From Rikenella microfusus (GTDB lineage: Bacteria; Bacteroidota; Bacteroidia; Bacteroidales; Tenuifilaceae): a stretch of DNA of 64,000 bases. Each line of letters begins with the position of its first letter. Positions within the stretch are counted from its first letter, which is position 1. The DNA lies in contig DYKO01000001.1 in the NCBI GenBank assembly GCA_020722565.1, forward strand, positions 186,001 through 250,000. The letters are read 5' to 3'. This document shows positions 36,266 through 45,443 of the stretch, one piece after another. The translations under genes were made by a program, and so were the position numbers. Below the pieces are notes generated by a model. That model was not told where the DNA came from and did not search any database. It saw only the letters and a list, made by a program, of their open reading frames with translations.

Positions 36266-38044
36266 CTAAAATTTATACTCGTTATCGTCAATCAACTTAT
36301 CGGCAATGCGACGACGGGCATCCTTTACATTTACGGTCTGGGTTTTACAAAGCCTTTCGAAGGCTGAAACCAACCTGCCATGTTCGGGTTCAACAGCAAA
36401 CGAGTTTGCTGCATCCAGAGCATTCTTACGAATACGGGCGGCAGCATCGTATACGAACACATCAACAATATCCCTGTATAAGCTGATGTTTAGATGGCCC
36501 TTGCTTTCCAATTTTTTTACCCTAAGCGTAAGCGACTCGGCAACATAAATGTCCATAATGATATTGCTGAGGTTGTTTTGAACCTCTTGCTCAGTGGCAA
36601 ACTGTTTACCAAATGCCTTATTAGCACCATAAATGCCAAGCAGGGCAACCTTCTTGAGGTTTCGAATGGTTTGCAACTTTTGCTCATAGTAATCAGTTGC
36701 TCCAGCTTCGGCAGCTATAGCGTCGAGATTGGAATAAAAATGCTCTGCCTGGCCCATTAAATCATAATCACCCTTTAGTGAACGCTTAATGGCGGTGTCG
36801 ATTACCAACAAACGGTTAATTTCATTGGTACCCTCAAATATTCGGTTTATACGTGAGTCGCGATACGCCCGTTCAACATTCATCTCAGCAGAGTAGCCCA
36901 TACCGCCATGAATCTGAACGCCCTCATCAACAATAAAATCGAGCATTTCGGAACCATTTACCTTAAGGATGGCATCCTCAACTGCGTAATGGCTAATGGC
37001 ATCGATGGCGGCACGACCGTACTCACAACCTTCGGCCTTATATCGTTCAATTAAATCATCAATATCCTGGCTAACACGATAAATTGCCGATTCGTGAGCA
37101 TAGGTACGAATAACCATTTCGGCTAACTTGTGCTTTATAGCACCAAAATTGGCAATCTTAGTGTTAAACTGCTTACGTTCATTGGCATACCTAACCGATT
37201 GGGTAATGGTTTCCTTGGCAGCGCCAATAACATTAGCGCCAAGTTTCATGCGTCCCATATGCAAAATACTAAGCGCAATACGGAAGCCCTCGCCACGGTT
37301 GCCCAACATGTTCTCAACGGGAACCTTAACATCGTTGTAAAAGACTTGTGCAGTTGATGAGCCCTTGATCCCCATTTTATGCTCATCGGGGTTAACTACA
37401 ACACCTGGCCATTTACTCTCAACGATGAATGCGCTTAGCACGCGATCGTTTTCAACCTTTGCAAAAACAACCTGTGTATCGGCAAAGCCAGCATTCGTAA
37501 TCCACATTTTCTGACCGTTCAAAATATAGTACTTGCCATCTTCAGAAAGTTTAGCTGTGGTTTTGCCCGAATTGGCATCGCTACCGGCGCCGGGTTCGGT
37601 AAGACAGTATGCACCAATGATTTCTCCTGTAGCAAGACGTGTCACATATTTTTGGCGCTGCTCCTCGTTACCGTAATAAAGAATGGGCATAGTACCAATA
37701 CCACAGTGGCACATGTAAGCCACCGAGAAAGAGTAGCCCGCTCCAGTGGTTTCGGCAACCAGCATCTGGGTTACAAAATTTTGTCCAAAACCATTGTACT
37801 GTTCTGGTACAGCAATCCCCAACATACCAAGTTCGCCGGAATTTTTAAGGATTCTTTTCATAAGGTCGCGGTCGCCCTTATCGATATCATTTAGGCGGGG
37901 AAAAACCTCTGCCTCCATGAAATCACGACAGGTTTGAGCAATCATGCGTTGCTCCTCATTGAACTCTTCGGGAATAAAAACGTCGTTAGCGTCTAACTCG
38001 TTAACAAGAAATTCGCCGCTTTTAAGCAATTTTCTTTCGCTCAT
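36266..38044 (-). CDS. Acyl-CoA dehydrogenase family protein
   Basis: FAD enzyme that oxidises acyl-CoA and passes electrons to ETF. The 592 residues include the FAD motifs YCLTEPGAGSDANSGKT and WITNAGFADT. IHGGMGYSAEMNVERAYRDSRINRIFEGTNEINR holds the catalytic Glu of FEGT. A C-terminal extension of about 170 residues resembles the long-chain (VLCAD/ACAD9-like) group. It is the last of five genes with etfB, etfA and the membrane oxidoreductase, so its electrons probably enter the quinone pool through them. The acyl chain length cannot be read from sequence. Confidence 0.94.
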   Translation of the reverse strand: MSERKLLKSGEFLVNELDANDVFIPEEFNEEQRMIAQTCRDFMEAEVFPRLNDIDKGDRDLMKRILKNSGELGMLGIAVPEQYNGFGQNFVTQMLVAETTGAGYSFSVAYMCHCGIGTMPILYYGNEEQRQKYVTRLATGEIIGAYCLTEPGAGSDANSGKTTAKLSEDGKYYILNGQKMWITNAGFADTQVVFAKVENDRVLSAFIVESKWPGVVVNPDEHKMGIKGSSTAQVFYNDVKVPVENMLGNRGEGFRIALSILHMGRMKLGANVIGAAKETITQSVRYANERKQFNTKIANFGAIKHKLAEMVIRTYAHESAIYRVSQDIDDLIERYKAEGCEYGRAAIDAISHYAVEDAILKVNGSEMLDFIVDEGVQIHGGMGYSAEMNVERAYRDSRINRIFEGTNEINRLLVIDTAIKRSLKGDYDLMGQAEHFYSNLDAIAAEAGATDYYEQKLQTIRNLKKVALLGIYGANKAFGKQFATEQEVQNNLSNIIMDIYVAESLTLRVKKLESKGHLNISLYRDIVDVFVYDAAARIRKNALDAANSFAVEPEHGRLVSAFERLCKTQTVNVKDARRRIADKLIDDNEYKF

Positions 38045-38067
38045 AACTGTTTTAGGTTTATAATTGA

Positions 38068-38862
38068 TTAAAGGTTTAACGATTCGGCAATCAACTCAGC
38101 AATGTCTAAGTTCTGCATTTTTCCCTCCTGATTCTTGTACTTTATACCATCGGTCATCATGGTCATGCAGAACGGACATGCGGTTGCAATAATATCGGGG
38201 TTAACCTGCATAACATCCTCCATGCGTTCGAGGAAGACCTCCTTATTGCCCTTTTCGGCCTCCTTAAACATTTGGGCACCACCTGCACCGCAGCAAAGTG
38301 CAAAGCTTCGGTTTCGCTCCATTTCAACAAAATTACCTCCCAATTTTTTTAAAATGGCTCGGGGTTCCTCATAAATGCCATTTGCACGACCAAGATAGCA
38401 AGGATCGTGATAGGTTATAAGGGTCTTGGCAAACTTTTGAGTATCGACTTTGAGTTTTCCCTCATCAATATACCTATTTATTATATCGATGTAGCTGATA
38501 ACCTCAAAATCGGCTCCTAAATCGGGATACTCATTTTTAAAAGTATTATAGCAGTGAGGGCAAATGGTTATCACCTTTTTTATTTCGTAAGCCTTAAACT
38601 TTTCGATATTTTGAAGGGCCTGCATCTGAAAGAGCATTTCGTTTCCAGCTCTGCGGGCAGGATCACCGGTGCAGGTTTCCTCTTTGCCCAAAACAGCAAA
38701 GCTCACATTGAGGTGAACCAGAATTTTAGTAAAGGCACGAGCTACCTTTTTGTAGCGATCGTCGTAAGCTCCAGCACAGCCTACCCAGAACAGATACTCG
38801 GGTTTCTCGCCCCGAGCAAAAAGTTCAGCTATTACCGGAATTTCTATTTTGCGGGTTTCCAT
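38068..38862 (-). CDS. CCG-domain iron-sulfur protein (HdrB/HdrD-like subunit)
   Basis: A 264-residue soluble protein with two CCG-type domains. The first has VGCAGAYDDRY, EETCTGDPARR and TICPHCYNTFKNEYP. The second has YHDPCYLGR, ALCCGAGGAQMF and TACPFCMTMM. CCG domains bind the non-cubane [4Fe-4S] site of heterodisulfide reductases. With the membrane protein just upstream it looks like the split form of an ETF:menaquinone oxidoreductase. The substrate in this setting is inferred to be reduced ETF. Confidence 0.88.
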   Translation of the reverse strand: METRKIEIPVIAELFARGEKPEYLFWVGCAGAYDDRYKKVARAFTKILVHLNVSFAVLGKEETCTGDPARRAGNEMLFQMQALQNIEKFKAYEIKKVITICPHCYNTFKNEYPDLGADFEVISYIDIINRYIDEGKLKVDTQKFAKTLITYHDPCYLGRANGIYEEPRAILKKLGGNFVEMERNRSFALCCGAGGAQMFKEAEKGNKEVFLERMEDVMQVNPDIIATACPFCMTMMTDGIKYKNQEGKMQNLDIAELIAESLNL

Positions 38863-38925
38863 TTTCGTAATCTGTTTAGCATTTAAGTTATAAGTATAAC
38901 TGGGGGCTAATTAGTTTATGTTGAT

Positions 38926-40230
38926 CTACAAATCTTTAGCCCATACCAATCTATCCTCGGGCGAGTACTGCCAAGGGGCTCCATTGTTTTCGATATTATT
39001 GAACATAGCCTTTAATTCCCCGGGTGCAGAACCCTCTTCCATAACCAGGTAGCGGCGCATATCGACTATTAATTTGGGATGATCAATATTTATAGGGCAT
39101 TCCTGAGCACAAGCATTGCATGTTGTGCAAGCCCATAGCTCCTCCTCACTGATATAATGGCGAATAAGCGATTTCCCATCGGTAAAATCCCTGCCATTTT
39201 TTAGCATCAAAGGTCCTTTCTCCTTCATACGGGCGCGCAGGTCCATCATCACCTTACGCGGTGAGAGTTTTTTCCCTGTAATATTGGCTGGACAAACTGA
39301 AGTGCATCGGCCACACTCGGTACAGGAAAGGGCATCGAAATAACTTTTCCAAACCACATCCTCGGCATCCTTAACGCCAAAACGCTCAATAGGTACATCG
39401 GTTGCTGGTGCAGCGAAAGCTGCATTGGGATCCATCATCAACTTAACCTCACGAGTAACATTTTCCATATTAGGAAGTTTGCCCAGCGGTTCCAAGCGCG
39501 AAAGAAACACATTGGGAACCGACATGAATACATGAAAATGTTTTGAATAGGGCAATAGATTTGCAAACAGGAAAATTAAAAGAATGTGTGTCCACCAGTA
39601 AACTTGGTAATGAGTAAAAACTGTGCCAACGCTAAGTCCGGTGAAGAGACCTGTTATATGCTGGCTGACAGGATACACTCCGTGAACTTGCTGGCCGGCC
39701 AGTTCAGTCCATTTCAGGTAAGCAGCGTTCATGCCTAAAAGCGAGAACATGAGCAGCAGAATAATTGAAAGTGCCACATTGGCATCGATATGAGAAATCT
39801 TTTTCATTTCGATACCTTCGAAACGCTTGATATGTAAAAAAATTCTACGAATCAGAAAAATTATTATCGACACGGCGACAAGAAGAGCAAAAATATCTCC
39901 GGAAGCTATAATAAAATCATACACCCCTCCCAGAAAACTGAGCGATCGCTCCAGTCCGAATAGGCCGTCGATAACCATTTCAATGCTGCCAAAGAGTATC
40001 ACACAGAATCCCCAGAAAACCAAGGCATGAAAGAATCCTATCGCCGGGCGACGGAATATTTTGGTTTGTCCAAAGGCCACCTTAAGAGTCACCATTAGCC
40101 TTTTGCCCAGCCTATTGACCTTAAAACCCTTGCGGGTTAAAGCAAAAAAACGAATTATTCGGCTGATGGTATAGGCAAATACCCCCAAGGTGATGAGCAG
40201 GGTAATGGCAAATACAATCTGTTTGGTCAT
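38926..40230 (-). CDS. Membrane cytochrome b/[4Fe-4S] oxidoreductase subunit
   Basis: A 434-residue inner-membrane protein. About five hydrophobic helices carry His residues suited to heme b (GFFHALVFWGF, YWWTHILLIFLF, SKHFHVF). Two [4Fe-4S] sites follow (CTECGRCTSVCP, CTTCNACAQECP). This is the NarI/HdrE-like plus HdrC-like layout found in ETF:menaquinone oxidoreductases. The frame extends to 40269, but that ATG touches the T tract of a terminator, so ATG 40230 is preferred. It should deliver electrons from ETF to quinone with the CCG subunit downstream. Confidence 0.87.
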   Translation of the reverse strand: MTKQIVFAITLLITLGVFAYTISRIIRFFALTRKGFKVNRLGKRLMVTLKVAFGQTKIFRRPAIGFFHALVFWGFCVILFGSIEMVIDGLFGLERSLSFLGGVYDFIIASGDIFALLVAVSIIIFLIRRIFLHIKRFEGIEMKKISHIDANVALSIILLLMFSLLGMNAAYLKWTELAGQQVHGVYPVSQHITGLFTGLSVGTVFTHYQVYWWTHILLIFLFANLLPYSKHFHVFMSVPNVFLSRLEPLGKLPNMENVTREVKLMMDPNAAFAAPATDVPIERFGVKDAEDVVWKSYFDALSCTECGRCTSVCPANITGKKLSPRKVMMDLRARMKEKGPLMLKNGRDFTDGKSLIRHYISEEELWACTTCNACAQECPINIDHPKLIVDMRRYLVMEEGSAPGELKAMFNNIENNGAPWQYSPEDRLVWAKDL

Positions 40231-40270
40231 GGTTTTGGTATTTGGTTTACAAACTTTTTGGTTCGGCATA

Positions 40271-40302
40271 AAAACCTGCCACTTGCTGCGTGGCAGGTTT
40301 TT
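40271..40302 (-). terminator. Terminator-like hairpin between etfA and the membrane subunit
   Basis: AAAACCTGCCAC and GTGGCAGGTTTT pair in a 12-bp stem around TTGCTGC, with a T run on the minus strand. It lies within the five-gene minus-strand run and may partly uncouple etfBA from the downstream genes. Confidence 0.75.
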
Positions 40303-40324
40303 ATATTAATCGGAACGTGTTGTG

Positions 40325-41290
40325 TTACTTACCTTTAATTTCCTTAACTGCTTCAACCAGCTTAGGAAGCACCTTTTGGGCATCGCCAACCAACCCATAC
40401 TGGGCGACTTCGAAGATTGGTGCAGATTTATCGTTGTTAATGGCAACGATGTATTTTGAACCGCTTACGCCTGCAATATGCTGGGTAGCACCCGATATAC
40501 CTACAGTGATGTATAGATTAGGGGCGATAATCTTTCCGGTTTGACCGGTGTGTTCCTCATGAGGGCGCCAACCCTCATCGGAAACTGGGCGCGAGCAAGC
40601 AGTAGCTGCTCCAAGTAGATCGGCAAGTTCAACCAGCGGTCCCCAGTTATCGGGCGACTTCATACCACGCCCCCCCGATACAACAATTTCAGCATCGGTG
40701 AGCAGTAGCTTACCGGTTTGCTTTTGTACATCCTTAACCTGTGTTTTGGGAACATCAATCTGAACGTCGATTTTTTCAATTTTTACATCCCTATTGCTTT
40801 CGATAATATCAAACGAGTTCTGGGCAAGGGTTATTATCTTAACATCGGTTTTGAGCACCACATGCGCAAAGGAACTACCCGAAAATGTGCGCTTGTAAAC
40901 GGTAAAAGGATTAATGCTTAATGGCAGTTGTGAAACGCCTGCACCAATTGCAGCTTTTAACTTAACCGAAAGCATTGGTGCTATGGCTTTCCCGCGGTTA
41001 TTGTTGGCTACAATAATAACCTTACTACCTTCGGATTGCGCAACCTGCGCCAAAACAGTAGCATAGTTCCGATTATCGAGAACGCTCAAATTATCGTTTT
41101 TAATACAGATTACCTTTTCAGCTCCATAGCGGCCAAGTGTTTTAAGCTCATCGTCGGCCATATCGCCAATGGTAACAGTGGTAACGCTGGTGCCAGTCAT
41201 TTCGGCAATTTTGCTGGCATACGATACCAGTTCGAAAGAGAGTTTTTTGAATTTACCGTCCCAGTTTTCGGTATATACTAATACTGACAT
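40325..41290 (-). CDS. etfA: Electron transfer flavoprotein subunit alpha
   Basis: A 321-residue FAD-binding ETF alpha subunit. The C-terminal FAD domain shows [27 protein letters not shown] and [23 protein letters not shown]. It accepts electrons from the acyl-CoA dehydrogenase. Gene order etfB-etfA with a 26-base gap is standard. I see no ferredoxin extension that would indicate a bifurcating ETF by itself. Confidence 0.95.
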   Translation of the reverse strand: MSVLVYTENWDGKFKKLSFELVSYASKIAEMTGTSVTTVTIGDMADDELKTLGRYGAEKVICIKNDNLSVLDNRNYATVLAQVAQSEGSKVIIVANNNRGKAIAPMLSVKLKAAIGAGVSQLPLSINPFTVYKRTFSGSSFAHVVLKTDVKIITLAQNSFDIIESNRDVKIEKIDVQIDVPKTQVKDVQKQTGKLLLTDAEIVVSGGRGMKSPDNWGPLVELADLLGAATACSRPVSDEGWRPHEEHTGQTGKIIAPNLYITVGISGATQHIAGVSGSKYIVAINNDKSAPIFEVAQYGLVGDAQKVLPKLVEAVKEIKGK

Positions 41291-41316
41291 TTTTTTTCAG
41301 TTTTTAAGGTTAAACT

Positions 41317-42066
41317 TTAAATAAGTTTTGTTTCATTTTGCAAAAGTTCGATAAGCTGTTTGGGATTTTCGGGGTCCACAAATTTGCAGGCTGCTCGTGG
41401 CTTGGGAAGTTCAAACTTCACATACTCGGTAAGTGGTTCAATGGCAATAGGTTCATAGAGTTTAATGGGTTTAGTGCGCGCCATCATGATGCCGCGCATA
41501 GCAGCAATACGAGGTTCCTTTGCTATACCCTTCTGAACAATAGCAACAAAAGGCACAGGAACAGTAAGGGTTTCCTTGCCACCATCGATTTCGCGGACGA
41601 TAACGGCCTGACCATTTTCAATTTTTAGCGACGATACAGCAGAAACTGAGGGGATATTTAGGAATTCGGCCAGCATGCCACCAACGGTAGAACCGTTGTA
41701 GTCGCTCGATTCAATACCGCACATAATGATATCGAACTGCTCCTTTTTTGCTACTTCGGCAAGTTGAGCGGCAACAAAGTAGGCATCAGCTGGTTCGGCA
41801 TTAACCCTAATGGCATCGTCAGCACCAATGGCCAATGCCTTTCGGATGGTGGGCTCTGAGCCTGCTCCGCCCACGTGTGCAACCGTAACACTTTTAACAC
41901 CGGTACTGGGATCGTCCTTTAGCTCAAGAGCGCGGGTTAGCGAAAGTTCATCCCATGGGTTAATAACCCACTGAATGCCTGTTGTATCCAATTTAGTATC
42001 GCCATCAACAAACTTCACCTTTGTGGTAGTGTCAGGCACGTGGCTAATACAAACAAGAATTTTCAT
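41317..42066 (-). CDS. etfB: Electron transfer flavoprotein subunit beta
   Basis: A 249-residue ETF beta subunit. KILVCISHVPDT at the N-terminus, WVINPWDELSLTRALELKDD and IMCGIESSDYNGSTVGGMLAEFL are conserved family blocks. It forms the heterodimer with EtfA. It heads the five-gene operon; a promoter with -33 and -7 elements at 42323-42352 would give a leader of about 250 bases. Confidence 0.95.
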   Translation of the reverse strand: MKILVCISHVPDTTTKVKFVDGDTKLDTTGIQWVINPWDELSLTRALELKDDPSTGVKSVTVAHVGGAGSEPTIRKALAIGADDAIRVNAEPADAYFVAAQLAEVAKKEQFDIIMCGIESSDYNGSTVGGMLAEFLNIPSVSAVSSLKIENGQAVIVREIDGGKETLTVPVPFVAIVQKGIAKEPRIAAMRGIMMARTKPIKLYEPIAIEPLTEYVKFELPKPRAACKFVDPENPKQLIELLQNETKLI

Positions 42067-42540
42067 TAGAACTTAAATGTTTAAAAAGTTAGACATCTAA
42101 TTGGTTGTAATAACTCAGTATTTCATTCAACGCATTTCATTTTTCTTTAACCTTACATCACAAATTGGATTGAAGGTAAAATACTTTTATTTCAAATCTC
42201 AAAGTTAAACTAATCATTGCATTAATAATACACAATTTAGAATCCATCCATATATATTATTATATATCAATCCGTTATATATCAAATTATTTATAAAGAG
42301 CGTTGCTGATTAAACGAACGTACAAATCTAATATAAAACGGGTTACCTGCAATAACGACATGAATTTTAACAATAATCAATTCAAACACATTTAATATAT
42401 AATTGATTTACAATGTTTTAATCGTTAGTAAATTTTAACAATTGTTTCATCATTCTTTAACCAAAGTTGACCAAAATCACCCTAACAAAATTGATTTTTA
42501 AGCGTTAAACAGGTAAATTTATTAAAGAAAGATTATATTA
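42067..42540. other. Divergent intergenic region, etfB and a hypothetical gene
   Basis: AT-rich, with repeated TATATATCA-like runs at about 42251-42290. On the minus strand TTG (42350-42352) and TAGATTTG (42323-42330) are spaced by 19 bases. A second -7 box TAACTTTG is at 42200-42207. Both can serve etfB. No clear promoter for the plus-strand gene is visible. Confidence 0.5.
42323..42352 (-). promoter_or_regulatory. Putative promoter of the etf operon
   Basis: TTG-N19-TAGATTTG on the minus strand, in the Bacteroidota arrangement. Confidence 0.5.
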
Positions 42541-43017
42541 ATGAATAGCGAAATTATCAATAATCTTATTAAGAGACTTGACAAAAAGTTTACGTATTCC
42601 TTGATGCAACTTGAAGAAGCAGCAAGCGAAATAAATCAGCAATTGTTTCTAAATCCTGAATTTGTTCCGCAGAATTTAACACCAGTTATAATTAAACACG
42701 CCGATATTCGGGACAAAAGTATATCGTACCTTAAATTTATGCTGAAGTTGCGCTCATATCTTAGCATGCATGACAAGCACCTGCTTAGCATAGAACGCAC
42801 AACCGGCATAAGGATTGATAGCATTTCGGAAATGTTGATGATTGAAGATAAGGCATACAAATTATACCGCGGTTTGAATAAAGCACCCATAAAATTTAAT
42901 CCTTACATACCCAGAATTCAACAAGAATTCATTGAGAAAAATTTTGAGCAGTTCCAAAAGAACGACAAGTTTGAAGCCTGCTCATTACTACAAGAAATGA
43001 AGTATTCATATAATTAG
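42541..43017 (+). CDS. Hypothetical protein
   Basis: I do not recognise a family. The 158-residue product is soluble, basic and largely helical, with no Cys cluster, signal peptide or catalytic motif. Codon use looks like its neighbours. It has a terminator directly downstream and stands alone between the etf operon and the kdsC run. The ATG at 42541 is the first in frame. Confidence 0.6.
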   Translation: MNSEIINNLIKRLDKKFTYSLMQLEEAASEINQQLFLNPEFVPQNLTPVIIKHADIRDKSISYLKFMLKLRSYLSMHDKHLLSIERTTGIRIDSISEMLMIEDKAYKLYRGLNKAPIKFNPYIPRIQQEFIEKNFEQFQKNDKFEACSLLQEMKYSYN

Positions 43018-43053
43018 GTTTTGGTTTAGGTTTACAATAGGTTAAGTAGGGTT

Positions 43054-43092
43054 GACATCCGAAACTATGAGGGTTTCGGATGTCTTCTTTTT
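43054..43092 (+). terminator. Terminator after the hypothetical gene
   Basis: GACATCCGAAAC and GTTTCGGATGTC form a perfect 12-bp stem around a seven-base loop, followed by TTCTTTTT. Confidence 0.88.
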
Positions 43093-43137
43093 ATATGGCG
43101 ACTGTCTCAAATAAGTGTTAACTTAGCAGAAAAAATA

Positions 43138-43920
43138 ATGATTGAAAACATTGTAATCCTTGGTGCGGGGAATCTATCCACTTCGCTGGCAATTGAGTTA
43201 CATGGTGCCGGTTATAAAATTGTACAGATTTACTCCAGAACATATGAGAGCGCATCGGTTTTGGCAAATAAGTTAGGTGCAGAACCCATAGTGGCCATTG
43301 AAAAAATTGGTAAAGAAGCTGATTTATACATACTTGCACTACCCGACTCAGTTATTCCAAAAACCATAAATGAACTCAAACAGGTTAACGGAATAGTGAC
43401 ACATACCAGCGGTAGCACACCCATCGATATATTAAAAAATTGCAAGGCAAAAGGTTATGGTGTTATCTACCCATTTCAAACCTTTTCACGCAACAGAATA
43501 CTTGAATTCCGAAACATTCCAATTTGCATAGAGGCAAACAATAAGGAAACACTGATTTTGCTTGAGAGTATTGCAAAAAATATCTCGACCTCAGTTATAG
43601 AAATGAATGGCGAGCAACGGCGATGGTTACACCTTACCGGTGTGTTTGCCTGTAACTTTACAAATCATATGTTGGCACAGGCCTATCGGATTGCAGCTGA
43701 GAACAACATAAACTTCTTGTTAGCTAAACCCCTAATAGAAGAAACCATTCAAAAAGCCTTTGAAGGTAATCCGGCAGATTTCCAAACCGGGCCAGCCATT
43801 CGCAACGACTTAAATACAATAGAAAACCATTTGCAAATGCTTTCAAAAATGGGCTTGGCCAATTTATACAAAGAGCTATCTTTGAGCATTCAAAAGATGG
43901 CCAAAAAGCTAAAAGAATAG
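43138..43920 (+). CDS. Rossmann-like/DUF2520 domain protein
   Basis: A 260-residue NAD(P)-binding protein of the ProC/F420-oxidoreductase-like type. The N-terminal VILGAGNLSTSLAIELHGAGY is a dinucleotide loop. THTSGSTPIDIL and YGVIYPFQTFS are typical of DUF2520 proteins. The C-terminal half is helical. A reductase role on an unknown substrate is likely. First gene of a five-gene run; kdsC follows after 11 bases. Confidence 0.85.
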   Translation: MIENIVILGAGNLSTSLAIELHGAGYKIVQIYSRTYESASVLANKLGAEPIVAIEKIGKEADLYILALPDSVIPKTINELKQVNGIVTHTSGSTPIDILKNCKAKGYGVIYPFQTFSRNRILEFRNIPICIEANNKETLILLESIAKNISTSVIEMNGEQRRWLHLTGVFACNFTNHMLAQAYRIAAENNINFLLAKPLIEETIQKAFEGNPADFQTGPAIRNDLNTIENHLQMLSKMGLANLYKELSLSIQKMAKKLKE

Positions 43921-43931
43921 CACGCTGTTTT

Positions 43932-44462
43932 ATGACCAGTAAAAAAAATTTCAAGGAACTGCTCAGTAATGTAAAAGCTTTTGCTTTTGATGTGGATGGT
44001 GTTTTTACCGATGGGATTGTTTTACTACATCCATCGGGGGAACTGCTTAGAACTTCAAATACCCGTGATGGATATGCAGTTCACGTTGCCATTGAACGGG
44101 GTTTCCCGATAGCAATCATCTCAGGAGGAAAATCTGATGTAATAGGAACTCGATTTAAGGGGCTGGGAGTAACGGATATCTACCTTGGCGTTCAAGATAA
44201 AGTTGAAGCCCTTGAGGATTTCAGATTCAAATATGGTATAGAACTATTCAACATACTTTATATGGGCGACGACCTGCCCGATTATGAGGTAATGCAACGA
44301 GTTGGAATTCCCACCTGTCCCAGGGATGCTGCACCAGAAATTCAAAATCTTGCGCTATACATCTCAACCTATTCAGGGGGTAAAGGCTGTGTTCGCGATG
44401 TAATTGAACAGGTTTTAAAAGTAAATGGTAAATGGGGGCCATCGAGTAATGGTTTACAGTAA
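43932..44462 (+). CDS. kdsC: 3-deoxy-D-manno-octulosonate 8-phosphate phosphatase
   Basis: HAD-superfamily phosphatase that removes phosphate from KDO-8-P in lipopolysaccharide core synthesis. The 176 residues show the nucleophile motif FAFDVDGVFTDG, IAIISGGKSD, the Lys in VQDKVEAL, and YMGDDLPDYEVM. Length and motifs fit the tetrameric KdsC type without a cap domain. It implies a Gram-negative outer membrane. Second gene of the run. Confidence 0.93.
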   Translation: MTSKKNFKELLSNVKAFAFDVDGVFTDGIVLLHPSGELLRTSNTRDGYAVHVAIERGFPIAIISGGKSDVIGTRFKGLGVTDIYLGVQDKVEALEDFRFKYGIELFNILYMGDDLPDYEVMQRVGIPTCPRDAAPEIQNLALYISTYSGGKGCVRDVIEQVLKVNGKWGPSSNGLQ

Positions 44463-44477
44463 ACATCTATTATAACC

Positions 44478-45437
44478 ATGTATAAATATCTACGCTTAAT
44501 AAGGGTTAAGAACCTGCTGATTATTGCAGCAACCATGATTCTCTTGCGCTATATGATAATTCAAACCATACTACTTGGTTTTGGATTAAATTTGCAGCTA
44601 CCAACCATATGGTTTTTCGTTTTAGTTGTTGCAACCATGCTTATTGCTGCAGGGGGGTATGTAATAAACGACTACTTTGATACCAAAGCCGATTTAATAA
44701 ACCGGCCCAAAACAGTGGTGGTAGGCAAAATGGTAAGCCGTAGGGGTGCCATTGCCTTTCATTTAACCCTAACCATTTTAGGAGCAATCATGGGTACATT
44801 AGTTTCATTCAAAATAGGTCGTCCCATTTTTTCGTTACTCTTCTTTCTTACTGCAGGAATTCTATGGTTTTACTCAACCACATACAAGCGACAGCTATTT
44901 ACTGGCAATTTGGTTGTTGCCATACTAACAAGTATTGTACCGCTAATACCACTCATATTTGAGGCCCAGATGCTTGGAACTTTTAGCGATATAATTTTTA
45001 TTTATCAACTTAACCTAAAGTTGATTATATACTGGGTGGGAGGCTTTGTATTTTTTGCCTTTATGCTAACTCTGGCGAGAGAAATTATAAAGGATATTGA
45101 AGATTTTGAAGGCGATACATCGCTTGGCCGCAATACCATCCCCGTTCACTTTGGTGTAAAAACATCTAAACTAATAATATCGGCTATTTTGTTTGTAACA
45201 CTGATTGCATTAGTGCTGGCATTTGGCGCCTACCAGTATAAAATTGCTCAAATAAGGTTCGACTATATCTCTTTTTTCTACTTTATTATTTTCATTATCA
45301 TTCCAATTTTTATCTTAACCGTTCAAGTTCTGATAGCATCATCAAAACTCGATTACCATCGGGCAAGTTTGGTTTGCAAACTTATCATGCTATCGGGATT
45401 AACTTATACACTGATTTTTAGATATTTAGTCAACTAA
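44478..45437 (+). CDS. UbiA-family prenyltransferase
   Basis: A 319-residue integral membrane prenyltransferase with about eight hydrophobic segments. The two Asp-rich motifs are NDYFDTKADLINRP and IIKDIEDFEGDTSLGR. Bacteroidota homologues are usually annotated as geranylgeranylglycerol-phosphate geranylgeranyltransferases, but the substrate here is not determined by sequence. Menaquinone or other polyprenyl transfer is possible. Gaps to its neighbours are 15 and 6 bases. Confidence 0.88.
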   Translation: MYKYLRLIRVKNLLIIAATMILLRYMIIQTILLGFGLNLQLPTIWFFVLVVATMLIAAGGYVINDYFDTKADLINRPKTVVVGKMVSRRGAIAFHLTLTILGAIMGTLVSFKIGRPIFSLLFFLTAGILWFYSTTYKRQLFTGNLVVAILTSIVPLIPLIFEAQMLGTFSDIIFIYQLNLKLIIYWVGGFVFFAFMLTLAREIIKDIEDFEGDTSLGRNTIPVHFGVKTSKLIISAILFVTLIALVLAFGAYQYKIAQIRFDYISFFYFIIFIIIPIFILTVQVLIASSKLDYHRASLVCKLIMLSGLTYTLIFRYLVN

Positions 45438-45443
45438 GCCAGC

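Noticed and set aside
36163-36486. 107-codon plus-strand frame
   Set aside because: It overlaps the acyl-CoA dehydrogenase terminator and gene on the opposite strand; a shadow frame.
42251-42300. TATATATCA-like runs as an operator array
   Set aside because: They look like general AT-rich sequence; the repeats are short and irregular.
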